From: Sulfurospirillaceae bacterium
GTDB lineage: Bacteria > Campylobacterota > Campylobacteria > Campylobacterales > Sulfurospirillaceae
Length of the DNA stretch: 58,780 bases
Assembly: GCA_028692875.1 (NCBI GenBank)
Contig: JAQUWL010000012.1
Coordinates: 1-58,780, forward strand
Direction of reading: 5' to 3'
The notes below the pieces were generated by a model. That model did no database searches. It saw only the letters and a list, made by a program, of their open reading frames with translations, and was not told where the DNA came from. The translations under genes and the position numbers were made by a program. Positions 9,771-17,755 of the stretch are shown piece after piece (the first letter of the stretch is position 1; the number at the start of each line of letters is the position of its first letter).

Positions 9771-10181
9771 CTACCAACCTCTTACGATTGTGTGGCAGTC
9801 TGTACATGCATTTACCATATCAGAAAAAGACTCATGAGCTTTTCTCATTTGTTTCATCTCTAGGTATGCTTTCATCTCTTCAGATGCGTTTTCTATTCTT
9901 TTGGATGTGATAAGAGCAATATTTTCCATCAATTTTTTATTTTCAGGAAGTATTGATTTTATAACTTTTCTGTCGTGGTATACTCTGTTTTCTTTTTGAA
10001 CAATATCAACACCGCTTTTGATTAGGTCAATATTGTTATACAAAAAACCTTTTTGAATATTGTTTAGTCCATTTTCCATTGCCAACATCGCTTCTGCATT
10101 TAGCTTTAATGCAACATCTTGTGCGAAAGCAACAGATGTTATACACATGAAAGTTATGGCTATTTTTTTAAATCGTATCAT
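9771..10181 (-). CDS. Periplasmic monohaem cytochrome with C-terminal CxxCH (c'/c556-like)
   Basis: The protein has a signal peptide (MIRFKKIAITFMCITSVAFA) and a helix-rich body of about 100 residues. A single haem-binding motif CTDCH lies ten residues from the C terminus. A C-terminal haem on a helical bundle is the arrangement of cytochromes c' and c556. The redox partner is not evident. It lies downstream of the bc1 operon on the same strand but has its own AGGAG site and is separated from petC by a terminator, so it is probably a separate unit. Confidence 0.7.
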   Translation of the reverse strand: MIRFKKIAITFMCITSVAFAQDVALKLNAEAMLAMENGLNNIQKGFLYNNIDLIKSGVDIVQKENRVYHDRKVIKSILPENKKLMENIALITSKRIENASEEMKAYLEMKQMRKAHESFSDMVNACTDCHTIVRGW

Positions 10182-10215
10182 AAATTCTCCTCTTTAGCTA
10201 TCTAAAATATAAGTT

Positions 10216-10243
10216 AAAACACCCACTTTTAAATGGGTGTTTT
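10216..10243 (-). terminator. Terminator of the petABC operon
   Basis: Perfect 10-base inverted repeat AAAACACCCA (10216-10225) and TGGGTGTTTT (10234-10243) with an 8-base loop, just downstream of petC on the minus strand. Confidence 0.75.
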
Positions 10244-10251
10244 TATTGATA

Positions 10252-11118
10252 TCAGTGCACTTCTCTCCACACCTTTACTTTCCATAGAAAAGCAAGAAGT
10301 GTAAATATAACCATAAATCCTATTAGTTTTATACCAATATCGTTACGTTCATCTTTTTTTCGATCTCCGACCTCTTCCATGTAGCCCACAACTTTATCTT
10401 GATACTCTTTTGTTAAGCCCACTCTAGGCATTGATGTGCCAAGAAGTTGTTTTTGGGGGTTGTTTATAAAAGTCTCAAGGTAATTCTTGCTTTTTGCACG
10501 AATCGTTATAGACAAATCCGGAGGTGTTGTGCCCATATATGCTATTAGTGATTCTTTATCGCTATTGCTGAAAACCTTGTCGTATTTCATGCTGTGACAT
10601 CTTTGGCAAGCGTCCCTGTAGGTCTCTTTCGGGGTAACCTCTTTTGGTGCAATTGATTGTAGATACGCTACGATATCCGCAATTTCTTGATTTATATCGC
10701 CACCAAGTCCTCCAAAAGAGGTCATTGGGTGAGGCTTAGAATCGTTAAATTTATGTTCAACTTTTAATGCCTTGGTTGGATTTTTTATCAATGCTATAAG
10801 GTAATTTTTATCGTATATTGCACCAGAAGTACTTAAGTCTGGAGGTGCAACTCCAAATGCTGCCGATGCTGCTGCATCATCCATTGGGGCAGACATACCT
10901 TGAGATTTAAGTGAATGACATCCAATACAGCCCGCTGACATAAAATTTTCTGCTCCTTTGACTGGGTCTCCTTTTTTTTTGGTTTCTCCCAAATCTTTAA
11001 ACGAAAAATCTGCAGGTTCAACATGTGGGTGTAGTTGCATATGTGCAAAAGGCTCAACACCATAATAAGTAAGGAGTGTAAAAAATACAACTACAATTAA
11101 AATTTTTAATTCTCTCAT
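10252..11118 (-). CDS. petC: Dihaem cytochrome c subunit of the cytochrome bc1 complex
   Basis: Electron acceptor from the Rieske protein in ubiquinol (menaquinol)-cytochrome c reductase. It has an N-terminal membrane anchor and haem motifs CIGCH (64-68) and CQRCH (171-175). A second transmembrane helix near the C terminus (about 265-282) places both cytochrome domains in the periplasm. This two-haem layout is the one known in Campylobacterota, unlike the classical single-haem c1. Its ATG overlaps the petB stop as ATGA. Confidence 0.9.
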   Translation of the reverse strand: MRELKILIVVVFFTLLTYYGVEPFAHMQLHPHVEPADFSFKDLGETKKKGDPVKGAENFMSAGCIGCHSLKSQGMSAPMDDAAASAAFGVAPPDLSTSGAIYDKNYLIALIKNPTKALKVEHKFNDSKPHPMTSFGGLGGDINQEIADIVAYLQSIAPKEVTPKETYRDACQRCHSMKYDKVFSNSDKESLIAYMGTTPPDLSITIRAKSKNYLETFINNPQKQLLGTSMPRVGLTKEYQDKVVGYMEEVGDRKKDERNDIGIKLIGFMVIFTLLAFLWKVKVWREVH

Positions 11119-12371
11119 TTTGCACTCCTTGAAAACTTAGATTCAATTTTTGTAATGATTGGCAAGATTAAAAACAGCACGATAAATGTAATGGCTGCAT
11201 AAAAACCTACCCAAGCATTGTTTCCGGTTGGAGAAAGTTTTCCATAAACGGTCAATACAATCATGTCTACAAGCAACAACCAAAACCAAAATTTAAATAA
11301 CGGTCTTTTGTGAGCAGGTTCTACATGTTGTGTGTCTCTGTCTAAAAATGGCAAAAGTATAAAAATAACATTTGCGAATCCAAATGCTGCAAGACCAATA
11401 TCCATAGCCGCAACACCGCCTATATCAAAGAAAAATCCTCTAAGCACTTCATAGCTCCACAAGAAATACCACTCTGGATAAATATGCAAAGGAGTTTTAA
11501 GGATATCTGCTGGCTCAAAGTTTATAGGATCCATTGCGAAATTGTAGTGATAACACACAAGATAGAAAAACAAAATCATAGAAACGCCAACAACAAAGAA
11601 GTCTTTAGATAGGAATACCGGCCAGAAAGGAACAACTTTTGACTCTTTCTTTTTGCCGTCAATATATTTTTTTGATTCTACATCAAAATCAAATTCGTCA
11701 CCCTCTTGATTATTAACATGTGGAATTCTTAATGAATAAAAATGTAAAGCAATAATCATCATTATAACAACGGGAAGTAGCAAGACATGAAGCATAAAAA
11801 ATCTTGTAAGTGTTGCATCTGCTACAAGAAAATCGCCTCTAATCCAGACAACCAATGCCTCTCCAATCAAGGGAATGCCACCAAACAAGTTGGTAATAAC
11901 TTGTGCAGCCCAATAGCTCATCTGTCCCCAAGGTAACATATAACCACTAAAAGCTTCTGCTGAAAATGTTACAAAAAGCAACATTCCCGTAATCCATATC
12001 ATCTCACGCCCTTTTTTATAAGAGCCATAATATATAGCAGTAAACATATGGATATATATCACAAGGAAAATTAAAGATGCTGCAACGCCGTGCATATGTC
12101 GCCATAACCATCCATACTCAACCTCTTGCATGATGGTGTAGTTTACACTGTCGAATGCAAATTTAATGTCGGGCTTGTAATACATCAACAGAAATATACC
12201 GCTGATAAAAAGTATCGTAAAGAGGGTCATTAGGACAACGCCCATAGCCCACAAGAAGTTAATGTCTTTCGGAATCCAATATTCCGTCATCAAGACCTTT
12301 GTTAATTTTTTTACAGCTAGGCGTTGGTCTAGCCAATCAATTACGCCAGTAGCTTGTTTGATTTCTGCCAT
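11115..12371 (-). CDS. petB: Cytochrome b subunit of the bc1 complex
   Basis: Quinol-oxidising membrane subunit with 418 residues and eight or more hydrophobic helices. Haem-ligand histidines lie in helices containing WRHMHGVAAS and FFMLHVLLLP. The Qo-site region contains a PEWYF motif (HIYPEWYFLWSY). It is in the middle of the operon petA-petB-petC, 11 bases after petA. Confidence 0.94.
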   Translation of the reverse strand: MAEIKQATGVIDWLDQRLAVKKLTKVLMTEYWIPKDINFLWAMGVVLMTLFTILFISGIFLLMYYKPDIKFAFDSVNYTIMQEVEYGWLWRHMHGVAASLIFLVIYIHMFTAIYYGSYKKGREMIWITGMLLFVTFSAEAFSGYMLPWGQMSYWAAQVITNLFGGIPLIGEALVVWIRGDFLVADATLTRFFMLHVLLLPVVIMMIIALHFYSLRIPHVNNQEGDEFDFDVESKKYIDGKKKESKVVPFWPVFLSKDFFVVGVSMILFFYLVCYHYNFAMDPINFEPADILKTPLHIYPEWYFLWSYEVLRGFFFDIGGVAAMDIGLAAFGFANVIFILLPFLDRDTQHVEPAHKRPLFKFWFWLLLVDMIVLTVYGKLSPTGNNAWVGFYAAITFIVLFLILPIITKIESKFSRSAK

Positions 12372-12382
12372 ATTGTGTCCCC

Positions 12383-12886
12383 TTAAGCTTTAGCTGTTAA
12401 TTTTTTATATTCAGGACCTTCTTCACCTAGAACAAGTTTCGCACCGTCAATTTTAAACGGAGGAATATCCATAGGTCTAGGAGGAGGTCCAAAAGTATTG
12501 ACTCCGCTTTCGTCAAACTCGCCACCATGACAGGCACATTTAAACTGTGATGTTTTGGCCTCCCATGTTGGAATACAGCCCAAATGTGTACACAGTCCAA
12601 TAATAACAGTGTAGTTTGCATTACCGACCACAACGTCACGTTTTTCATTTGCTTTCATCTCTTTTGTTTTCTTCAAGATGAAGATAGGTTTACCTCTCCA
12701 CAATACTGTTCTCAACTCCCCGTCACTCATTGGAGATAAATCAACAGTGGTAAATCCGGCCATTTTTACACTCGGAAGTGGATCCCAAGTTTTTTTCATT
12801 GCAACAAGGGCTATTGCGCCTCCTGCTACCGTAAAACCGCCGAATGCCATGCCAAGAAAGTCTCTTCTGCTTTGCTCAACAGCCAT
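12383..12886 (-). CDS. petA: Rieske iron-sulfur subunit of the bc1 complex
   Basis: Carries the 2Fe-2S cluster. Ligands are Cys99 and His101 (CTHLGC) and Cys117 and His120 (CACHGG). Cys104 and Cys119 would form the usual disulfide. The N terminus SRRDFLGMAFGGFTVAGG is a twin-arginine-type signal anchor, consistent with Tat export of a folded cluster protein (tatA is also in this window). The start has AAAGGAAA. It is the first gene of petABC. Confidence 0.95.
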   Translation of the reverse strand: MAVEQSRRDFLGMAFGGFTVAGGAIALVAMKKTWDPLPSVKMAGFTTVDLSPMSDGELRTVLWRGKPIFILKKTKEMKANEKRDVVVGNANYTVIIGLCTHLGCIPTWEAKTSQFKCACHGGEFDESGVNTFGPPPRPMDIPPFKIDGAKLVLGEEGPEYKKLTAKA

Positions 12887-12978
12887 TCTGTTTCCTTTCG
12901 ATTAAATTTTATTTTGGTCGATTTTATCTTATTTTGCTTTAAGAGTCGATGATGTGCGTCAAATGGATAGTTTTAATA

Positions 12979-13012
12979 TTATAAAGGTGTGCTAAAATGC
13001 ACACTTTTATAA
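12979..13012 (-). terminator. Hairpin at the 3' end of mnmG
   Basis: A 14-base imperfect inverted repeat around GGTGTGC (12986-12992) and GCACACT (12999-13005) with flanking TTATAA arms. It overlaps the mnmG stop codon. The T-run lies on the + strand side, so directionality is uncertain. Confidence 0.6.
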
Positions 13013-14878
13013 TTTTTTTCTACTATGAATCTTGATGTAAATATGCAAAATATCCAATGCCGCAGGCGTTATGCCACTTATTTCACTGGCTTCAAAAAGT
13101 GTTGGAGGCGAAAATCTTTTTAGTTTTTCAACCACCTCATTGCTTAGTCCAGAAATGGAATCAAAATCCATAAGAGGAGGTATTTTTATACTCATCATCT
13201 CTTTCATTTTATCAATTTGATTTTTCTGTTTTTCTATATAGTTTTTGTATTTTGCCTCTATTAGAATTTGTTCTTTGGCATCTTCTGAAAATGTAGCAAT
13301 CTCAGGCGAGAGTTTTTCTAGTTTTTCTAGCGTAAAACTTTTTCGAGCGACTATTTTTTGCCATGACATGACATCGGTAATCTTATCTTCGCCGATACTC
13401 TCAAGGTATGCAACATTCTCTTTAGATGGTGTAAAACTATTTTCCTCGAGAATTGCTAAACCTCTTTGCGTGTGGAGCATTTTTTTGACCATTTTGTCGT
13501 GAGTAGCTTCATCAATAAGCCCCAATTTATAACCGTAAGAGCTTAATCTTAAGTCCGCATTGTCTTCTCTTAGAAGTAGTCTGTATTCTGCACGAGAGGT
13601 AAACATTCGGTAAGGCTCTTTAGTACCTTTTGTAACCAAATCATCTATTAAAACACCTATATATGCCTCATCTCTTCTAAGCACAAGTGGCTCTTCTTCT
13701 CTGATTGACAAAGAGGCATTTATGCCAGCCATCAGTCCTTGAGCAGCAGCTTCTTCGTATCCAGTTGTGCCATTTATTTGTCCTGCGCAGTAGAGTCCTA
13801 TTATTTTTTTTGTCTCAAGTGTATGTTTTAATTCGGTTGGATTGACATAGTCGTATTCTATTGCATATCCGTATCTTACGACTCTAGCGTTTTCAAGTCC
13901 AGCAACGGAACGTATCATGCCAAGTTGGGTGTCTGGTGGCAAAGATGTGCTAAGCCCATTTAGATAGTATTCTGTCGCCTCTCTTGTTTGAGGTTCTATA
14001 AAAAGATGGTGTCGCTCTTTGTCTTTAAATCGGTTTACTTTATCTTCAATACTAGGACAATATCTAGGGCCAATGCCTTCAATTTGTCCCGTAAATAGAG
14101 GTGCTCTGTAAAAATTGCTCTGTATTACATCGTGTGTGGTTTCATTGGTGTATGTGATATAGCAAGGGAGCTGATGAGGCCTAAAAGTTGCAACGTCAGT
14201 TCTAAAGCTAAAAGGCATAGGATTTTCATCGCCTAGCTGAATCTCCATTTTACTAAAGTCGATACTTTTTGCATCGATTCTTGCACATGTTCCTGTCTTA
14301 AGTCTTCCTATGTCAAGCCCTAATGATTTGAGCGAGTCGGATAATTTTACGGATGGGAACTCTCCAATTCTTCCAGATTCTTGTTGAAACTCTCCAATAT
14401 GAATAAGTCCTCTTAGAAATGTTCCAGCTGTGATTATGATTTTTTTGGCGTGATAGTGATTTTTGAGTTGTGTAATAACACCTGTGACTTCATTGTCTTT
14501 TACGATAATTTCCTCAGCCATCTCTTGAGCTACAAAAAGATTGTCCGTGTTTAAGATAATATTTCGCATATATATGCGGTATCTGTCCATGTCTATTTGA
14601 GCACGACTGCCCCTTACTGCTGGTCCTTTTGAGTTATTTAAAATCCGAAACTGTATACCCGTTTGGTCTGTCGCAAGACCCATTTGCCCACCAAGTGCGT
14701 CTATCTCTTTAACGAGGTGACCTTTGGCAAGTCCTCCGATGGCAGGATTGCAACTAGCGGCTCCAATTTGTTCTGCCAAAATAGAGATGAGTAGTGTTTT
14801 GTGTCCAAGTCTTGCCGATGATAGTGCCGCTTCGATGCCTGCATGTCCACCACCAATAACAATAATATCGTATTTCAT
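13007..14878 (-). CDS. mnmG: tRNA uridine 5-carboxymethylaminomethyl modification enzyme MnmG
   Basis: FAD-dependent partner of MnmE that modifies U34 of several tRNAs. The dinucleotide-binding motif [13 protein letters not shown] is at the N terminus, with the family signatures [11 protein letters not shown] and [13 protein letters not shown] choose the ATG at 14878 ([11 protein letters not shown]) rather than the upstream in-frame start at 14905, because AAGGTG lies just before it and the flavin motif should be near the N terminus. That gives 623 residues. Confidence 0.95.
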   Translation of the reverse strand: MKYDIIVIGGGHAGIEAALSSARLGHKTLLISILAEQIGAASCNPAIGGLAKGHLVKEIDALGGQMGLATDQTGIQFRILNNSKGPAVRGSRAQIDMDRYRIYMRNIILNTDNLFVAQEMAEEIIVKDNEVTGVITQLKNHYHAKKIIITAGTFLRGLIHIGEFQQESGRIGEFPSVKLSDSLKSLGLDIGRLKTGTCARIDAKSIDFSKMEIQLGDENPMPFSFRTDVATFRPHQLPCYITYTNETTHDVIQSNFYRAPLFTGQIEGIGPRYCPSIEDKVNRFKDKERHHLFIEPQTREATEYYLNGLSTSLPPDTQLGMIRSVAGLENARVVRYGYAIEYDYVNPTELKHTLETKKIIGLYCAGQINGTTGYEEAAAQGLMAGINASLSIREEEPLVLRRDEAYIGVLIDDLVTKGTKEPYRMFTSRAEYRLLLREDNADLRLSSYGYKLGLIDEATHDKMVKKMLHTQRGLAILEENSFTPSKENVAYLESIGEDKITDVMSWQKIVARKSFTLEKLEKLSPEIATFSEDAKEQILIEAKYKNYIEKQKNQIDKMKEMMSIKIPPLMDFDSISGLSNEVVEKLKRFSPPTLFEASEISGITPAALDILHIYIKIHSRKKL

Positions 14879-14894
14879 ACCACACCTTAAAAAA

Positions 14895-14912
14895 AATTGT
14901 GTCACAATTATA
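14895..14912 (-). promoter_or_regulatory. mnmG promoter with a perfect 15-base palindrome
   Basis: On the minus strand, TATAAT (14912-14907) is followed directly by a perfect 7-1-7 palindrome AATTGTG-T-CACAATT (14895-14909) where transcription would begin. This is the position of a repressor operator. The binding protein is unknown. Confidence 0.4.
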
Positions 14913-14960
14913 CTACTTAGTTGCTGTAACTTTAATGGTATTTCTGATTTGAATATTCGC

Positions 14961-14966
14961 TATAAT
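14961..14966 (+). promoter_or_regulatory. -10 box of ribE
   Basis: Perfect TATAAT 30 bases before the ribE ATG. The resulting leader of about 22 bases is too short for an FMN riboswitch. Confidence 0.55.
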
Positions 14967-14995
14967 TACCAAATAAGCAAAAAAGTGGGACGTAA

Positions 14996-15604
14996 ATGTT
15001 TACAGGATTGATTCGAGAGTTTGCATATGTTGTAAGTTATAAGGATAATACTTTATCGCTCAAGGCAAAGTATAAGCCAAAAATAGGCGATAGTGTCGCC
15101 GTAAATGGTGCTTGTTTAACCGTTGTTAGAGTGGGCGAGGGTACTTTTGATGTGGAACTTTCTGCTGAAACAAGGGCTTTGGTTGCGATAGAAAATTATA
15201 AAAATCGTGTGCATATTGAGCCTGCGATGGCGATGGGAGATAGGCTTGAAGGGCACATTGTGCAAGGACATGTTGACTGTTTAGCGAAGATAAAGCAGAT
15301 AAGTCAGCAAGAAAACGGAGTAGATTTTGTGCTTGTATTTCCTTTGGAGTTTGCAAAATTTATAGCCCCAAAAGGGAGTATCGCAGTTGATGGCGTTAGT
15401 TTGACCATAAATAGTGTTTCTAAGAACGAGTGTCGATTGACCATCATACCGCATACGCTGAAAAATACACTTTTTGGCGAGTACAAAGTGGGCGCGAGAG
15501 TAAATATAGAAACCGATATGTTTGCTCGATATCTCTATCATATGTTTCAAAAACCACACGATGTAGGCTGGAATACAGTCGATGGAATTATGGCTCGGTA
15601 TTGA
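14996..15604 (+). CDS. ribE: Riboflavin synthase, alpha subunit
   Basis: Dismutates two 6,7-dimethyl-8-ribityllumazine molecules to riboflavin. It has 202 residues built of two lumazine-binding repeats. The first opens MFTGLIREF and contains NGACLTVV. The second contains EGHIVQGHVDCLA and AVDGVSLTIN. The stop overlaps the next start by one base (TGATG), so it is coupled to the pgeF-like gene. Confidence 0.95.
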   Translation: MFTGLIREFAYVVSYKDNTLSLKAKYKPKIGDSVAVNGACLTVVRVGEGTFDVELSAETRALVAIENYKNRVHIEPAMAMGDRLEGHIVQGHVDCLAKIKQISQQENGVDFVLVFPLEFAKFIAPKGSIAVDGVSLTINSVSKNECRLTIIPHTLKNTLFGEYKVGARVNIETDMFARYLYHMFQKPHDVGWNTVDGIMARY

Positions 15605-16290
15605 TGAAGCATCTTTTTACCAATCGTTTTGGGGGTGTCAGTCATCCTCCTTGCGATAGCTTCAATCTAGCCTTACATGTAGGAGATAACTCCTTACATG
15701 TAGAGCAAAACAGAGATATTTTAAAAAAACAAATAGGTGTATCAAGCATTTTGTTTATGAATCAACTACATGGAGATATTGTGGAGTGTGTAGATGAAAG
15801 CACGACCACTCCATCTTGCGATGCGATGATAACCAACGTAAAAGATTTGGCGCTTTGTGTGATGGTGGCTGATTGTATTCCTGTTTTATTGTTCGATAAA
15901 GTTCGCAATGTTATAGGCGTAGCACATGCTGGAAGGACAGGGAGTTTTTTGCATATAGGTCAAAAGACGGTTCAAAAAATGTTAGACAATTACGGCTCTT
16001 GTGTGGAGGATATATCTATTTTTATGGGACCTTCGATAAGAAGTTGTTGTTATGAAGTTTCAAAAGAGATTGTGGGCGGATTTGAGTCTTATCTTACATG
16101 TAGAGATGAAAAGTGCTTTTTGGATTTGCAAACATTAAATAGAGATGATTTTCTAAAAATTGGAATTTTGCCAAAAAATATTATGATAGAACCTACATGT
16201 AACTGTTGCGATAAGCGTTTTTTTTCATATAGAAGAGATGGTGTTACGGGCAGATTTTGTGGGATTATCGCTTTGGAGCAAGATAGATGA
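15604..16290 (+). CDS. pgeF: Laccase-domain protein (PgeF/YfiH, peptidoglycan editing factor family)
   Basis: Copper/zinc cytosolic enzyme family reported to act as a purine nucleoside phosphorylase and to remove mis-incorporated L-Ser from cell-wall precursors. Signature residues are MNQLHGDIV, MVADCIPVLLFD, GVAHAGRTG and GPSIRSCCYEV. The frame extends upstream, but the start is set at the ATG at 15604, which overlaps the ribE stop and gives MKHLFTNRFGGVS (228 residues). It is rich in TACATGTA: four copies at 15674, 15695, 16095 and 16194. Confidence 0.9.
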   Translation: MKHLFTNRFGGVSHPPCDSFNLALHVGDNSLHVEQNRDILKKQIGVSSILFMNQLHGDIVECVDESTTTPSCDAMITNVKDLALCVMVADCIPVLLFDKVRNVIGVAHAGRTGSFLHIGQKTVQKMLDNYGSCVEDISIFMGPSIRSCCYEVSKEIVGGFESYLTCRDEKCFLDLQTLNRDDFLKIGILPKNIMIEPTCNCCDKRFFSYRRDGVTGRFCGIIALEQDR

Positions 16291-16559
16291 TAAGCAAAAA
16301 AATAACTCAAGTTTATGCTCAAGATGGCTTTTCGGATTTGTTAAGTGGCATGGAAAACGCAGAACTTTTATCCAAAGTTGTAGAGAGAGGAAAAGTATTT
16401 AAAACACCACTTTTTCAAAATAACAAAGTGGCATTTGAGATCATATCTGGCGCTGGTTTTGAGTTGATGCAATCACAAAAAGAGATGATTTTAGAAGTGG
16501 CTGATGTTTTTAGGTGGCTTGAAGATGTTGAGCAAAAAGCACAAATGAGCCAAGATTAA
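16287..16559 (+). CDS. Conserved small protein of unknown function (90 aa)
   Basis: Not recognised. It is a 90-residue soluble protein with alternating helix-like segments and no cysteine or clear motif. Its ATG overlaps the stop of the laccase-domain gene (ATGA), so it is the third member of the ribE operon. It could act with its neighbour, but nothing in the sequence shows how. Confidence 0.7.
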   Translation: MISKKITQVYAQDGFSDLLSGMENAELLSKVVERGKVFKTPLFQNNKVAFEIISGAGFELMQSQKEMILEVADVFRWLEDVEQKAQMSQD

Positions 16560-16561
16560 GG

Positions 16562-16587
16562 TTTGGAAGAGGCTCTCCTCTTCCAAA
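16562..16587. terminator. Bidirectional terminator between the ribE operon and tpx
   Basis: Perfect 11-base stem TTTGGAAGAGG (16562-16572) and CCTCTTCCAAA (16577-16587) with loop CTCT, followed by A-rich sequence then TTT. It serves the convergent ends of both operons. Confidence 0.85.
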
Positions 16588-16591
16588 AAAT

Positions 16592-17131
16592 TTAGTTACA
16601 ACTTCCGCCACAACATTTTGAGATTAGTTTTTCTTTTGCAATTTTTAAAACAGCTTCGTAGTTTGGCTCTTCTGTAATCTCAGGACAAATCTCTTTGTAG
16701 ACAATCTTACCTTTTGCGTCAATAATAAAAACAGCTCTAGCGCTAATGCCAGCAAGTGGTCCATCAGCTATTAGTACGCCATACGCCAAGGCTAAATCTT
16801 TGTTTCTAAAATCACTTCCGACTTTAAGATTGGCAATGCCTTCGGTGGTGCAAAATCTTCCCATCGCAAATGGCAAATCCATCGACACAACTACTACCTC
16901 AGCATTTTTTATTTTGGCTGCTTCGGTATTAAATCTTCTTGTTTCAGAAGCGCAAACAGCAGTGTCCAAAGATGGAACAACGATAAGAATTTGTGCTTTT
17001 TGTGCGTCAGAACCTATTGTTATTTCGCTTAAGTCTTGAGCTACAACTTTAACGCTAGGCGCACTATCGCCTACATTAATCTCGTTTCCTTTTAGATTTA
17101 CGATATTGCCTTTTAACTTTGTTGTTGCCAT
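16592..17131 (-). CDS. tpx: Thiol peroxidase (Tpx-type peroxiredoxin)
   Basis: Reduces hydrogen and alkyl peroxides using thioredoxin. The peroxidatic Cys60 is in SLDTAVCASETRRF and the resolving Cys94 in GRFCTTEG, as in atypical two-Cys Tpx. I take the ATG at 17131 (MATTKLKGN, AGGAAAG upstream) rather than 17164. The length of 179 residues exceeds the usual 165-170 because of a C-terminal tail SKCCGGSCN with three cysteines, which is not part of the standard fold. It is monocistronic. Confidence 0.93.
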   Translation of the reverse strand: MATTKLKGNIVNLKGNEINVGDSAPSVKVVAQDLSEITIGSDAQKAQILIVVPSLDTAVCASETRRFNTEAAKIKNAEVVVVSMDLPFAMGRFCTTEGIANLKVGSDFRNKDLALAYGVLIADGPLAGISARAVFIIDAKGKIVYKEICPEITEEPNYEAVLKIAKEKLISKCCGGSCN

Positions 17132-17209
17132 GTTTTCTTTCCTTTTTCTAAAAATGTAACACAATTATAGCTAATAAGGATAATAAAACTCTTAATACTT
17201 GAGATTAAA

Positions 17210-17755
17210 TTATGAAAATTTTTCAACCGTGTATGTGTAGATAGTTGGATGCTCCAAAAGAGTTTCTTTTGGCAGTCCAGCTTTGCTAAGAAGATGTGCA
17301 AAAAAACTTTCAAACGATGGCAGTTCTTCCCATACTTGAGGCAAAAATGTAGCTTGTCTTCCGTGATGAGAGATGATAACTCCGTGGATATTTGGAGTTA
17401 TTTTTTTATGCAAATCCTCTATGTCAGCATACTCTAACTCTTTAGGCTCGCTCAATAGAGATACCTCTACATGTAGGTTTTTAAACTCTTCACGTGTCAG
17501 TTTTGGAAACCTGGGGTCTCTAAAAGCTGCCATATTTGCGTTATATATAAGGTCGTCCAATAGAGCTCTTTGTGCTATTAGTGAGCCGATACAACCTCTT
17601 AGTTTTCCATTTAGCATAAGCGTTACAAATGTTGCTCCATCATCTTTAAGCCAAGGATTTTCTTTTGCTATCTTCTCGATATCTAGGTTGTTTGTGTAGT
17701 ACAAAGAGTCCTTGATACTCTCTTTGGCTATGTGGAGAAGTATTGAGCCTTTCAT
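17210..17755 (-). CDS. AMMECR1-domain protein (AmmeMemoRadiSam system protein A family)
   Basis: 181 residues forming one AMMECR1 domain, with the hallmark LRGCIGSL (about 51-58), MAAFRDPRF and a beta-rich C terminus. In other bacteria this domain occurs with a Memo protein and a radical-SAM enzyme. Neither is beside it here. Its ATG overlaps the stop of the GGDEF/EAL gene by four bases, so the two are coupled. The biochemical role is unknown. The octamer TACATGTA at 17468 encodes its Leu-His-Val. Confidence 0.85.
   Translation of the reverse strand: MKGSILLHIAKESIKDSLYYTNNLDIEKIAKENPWLKDDGATFVTLMLNGKLRGCIGSLIAQRALLDDLIYNANMAAFRDPRFPKLTREEFKNLHVEVSLLSEPKELEYADIEDLHKKITPNIHGVIISHHGRQATFLPQVWEELPSFESFFAHLLSKAGLPKETLLEHPTIYTYTVEKFS

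Noticed and set aside
14967-14995. FMN riboswitch upstream of ribE
   Set aside because: The region between the -10 box and the start codon is about 30 bases, far too short, and no conserved riboswitch sequence is present.
7201-15673. An 8.5-kb stretch without TACATGTA
   Set aside because: With about one copy per 1.9 kb, one gap of this size among 31 copies is not improbable, so it is not evidence of avoidance.
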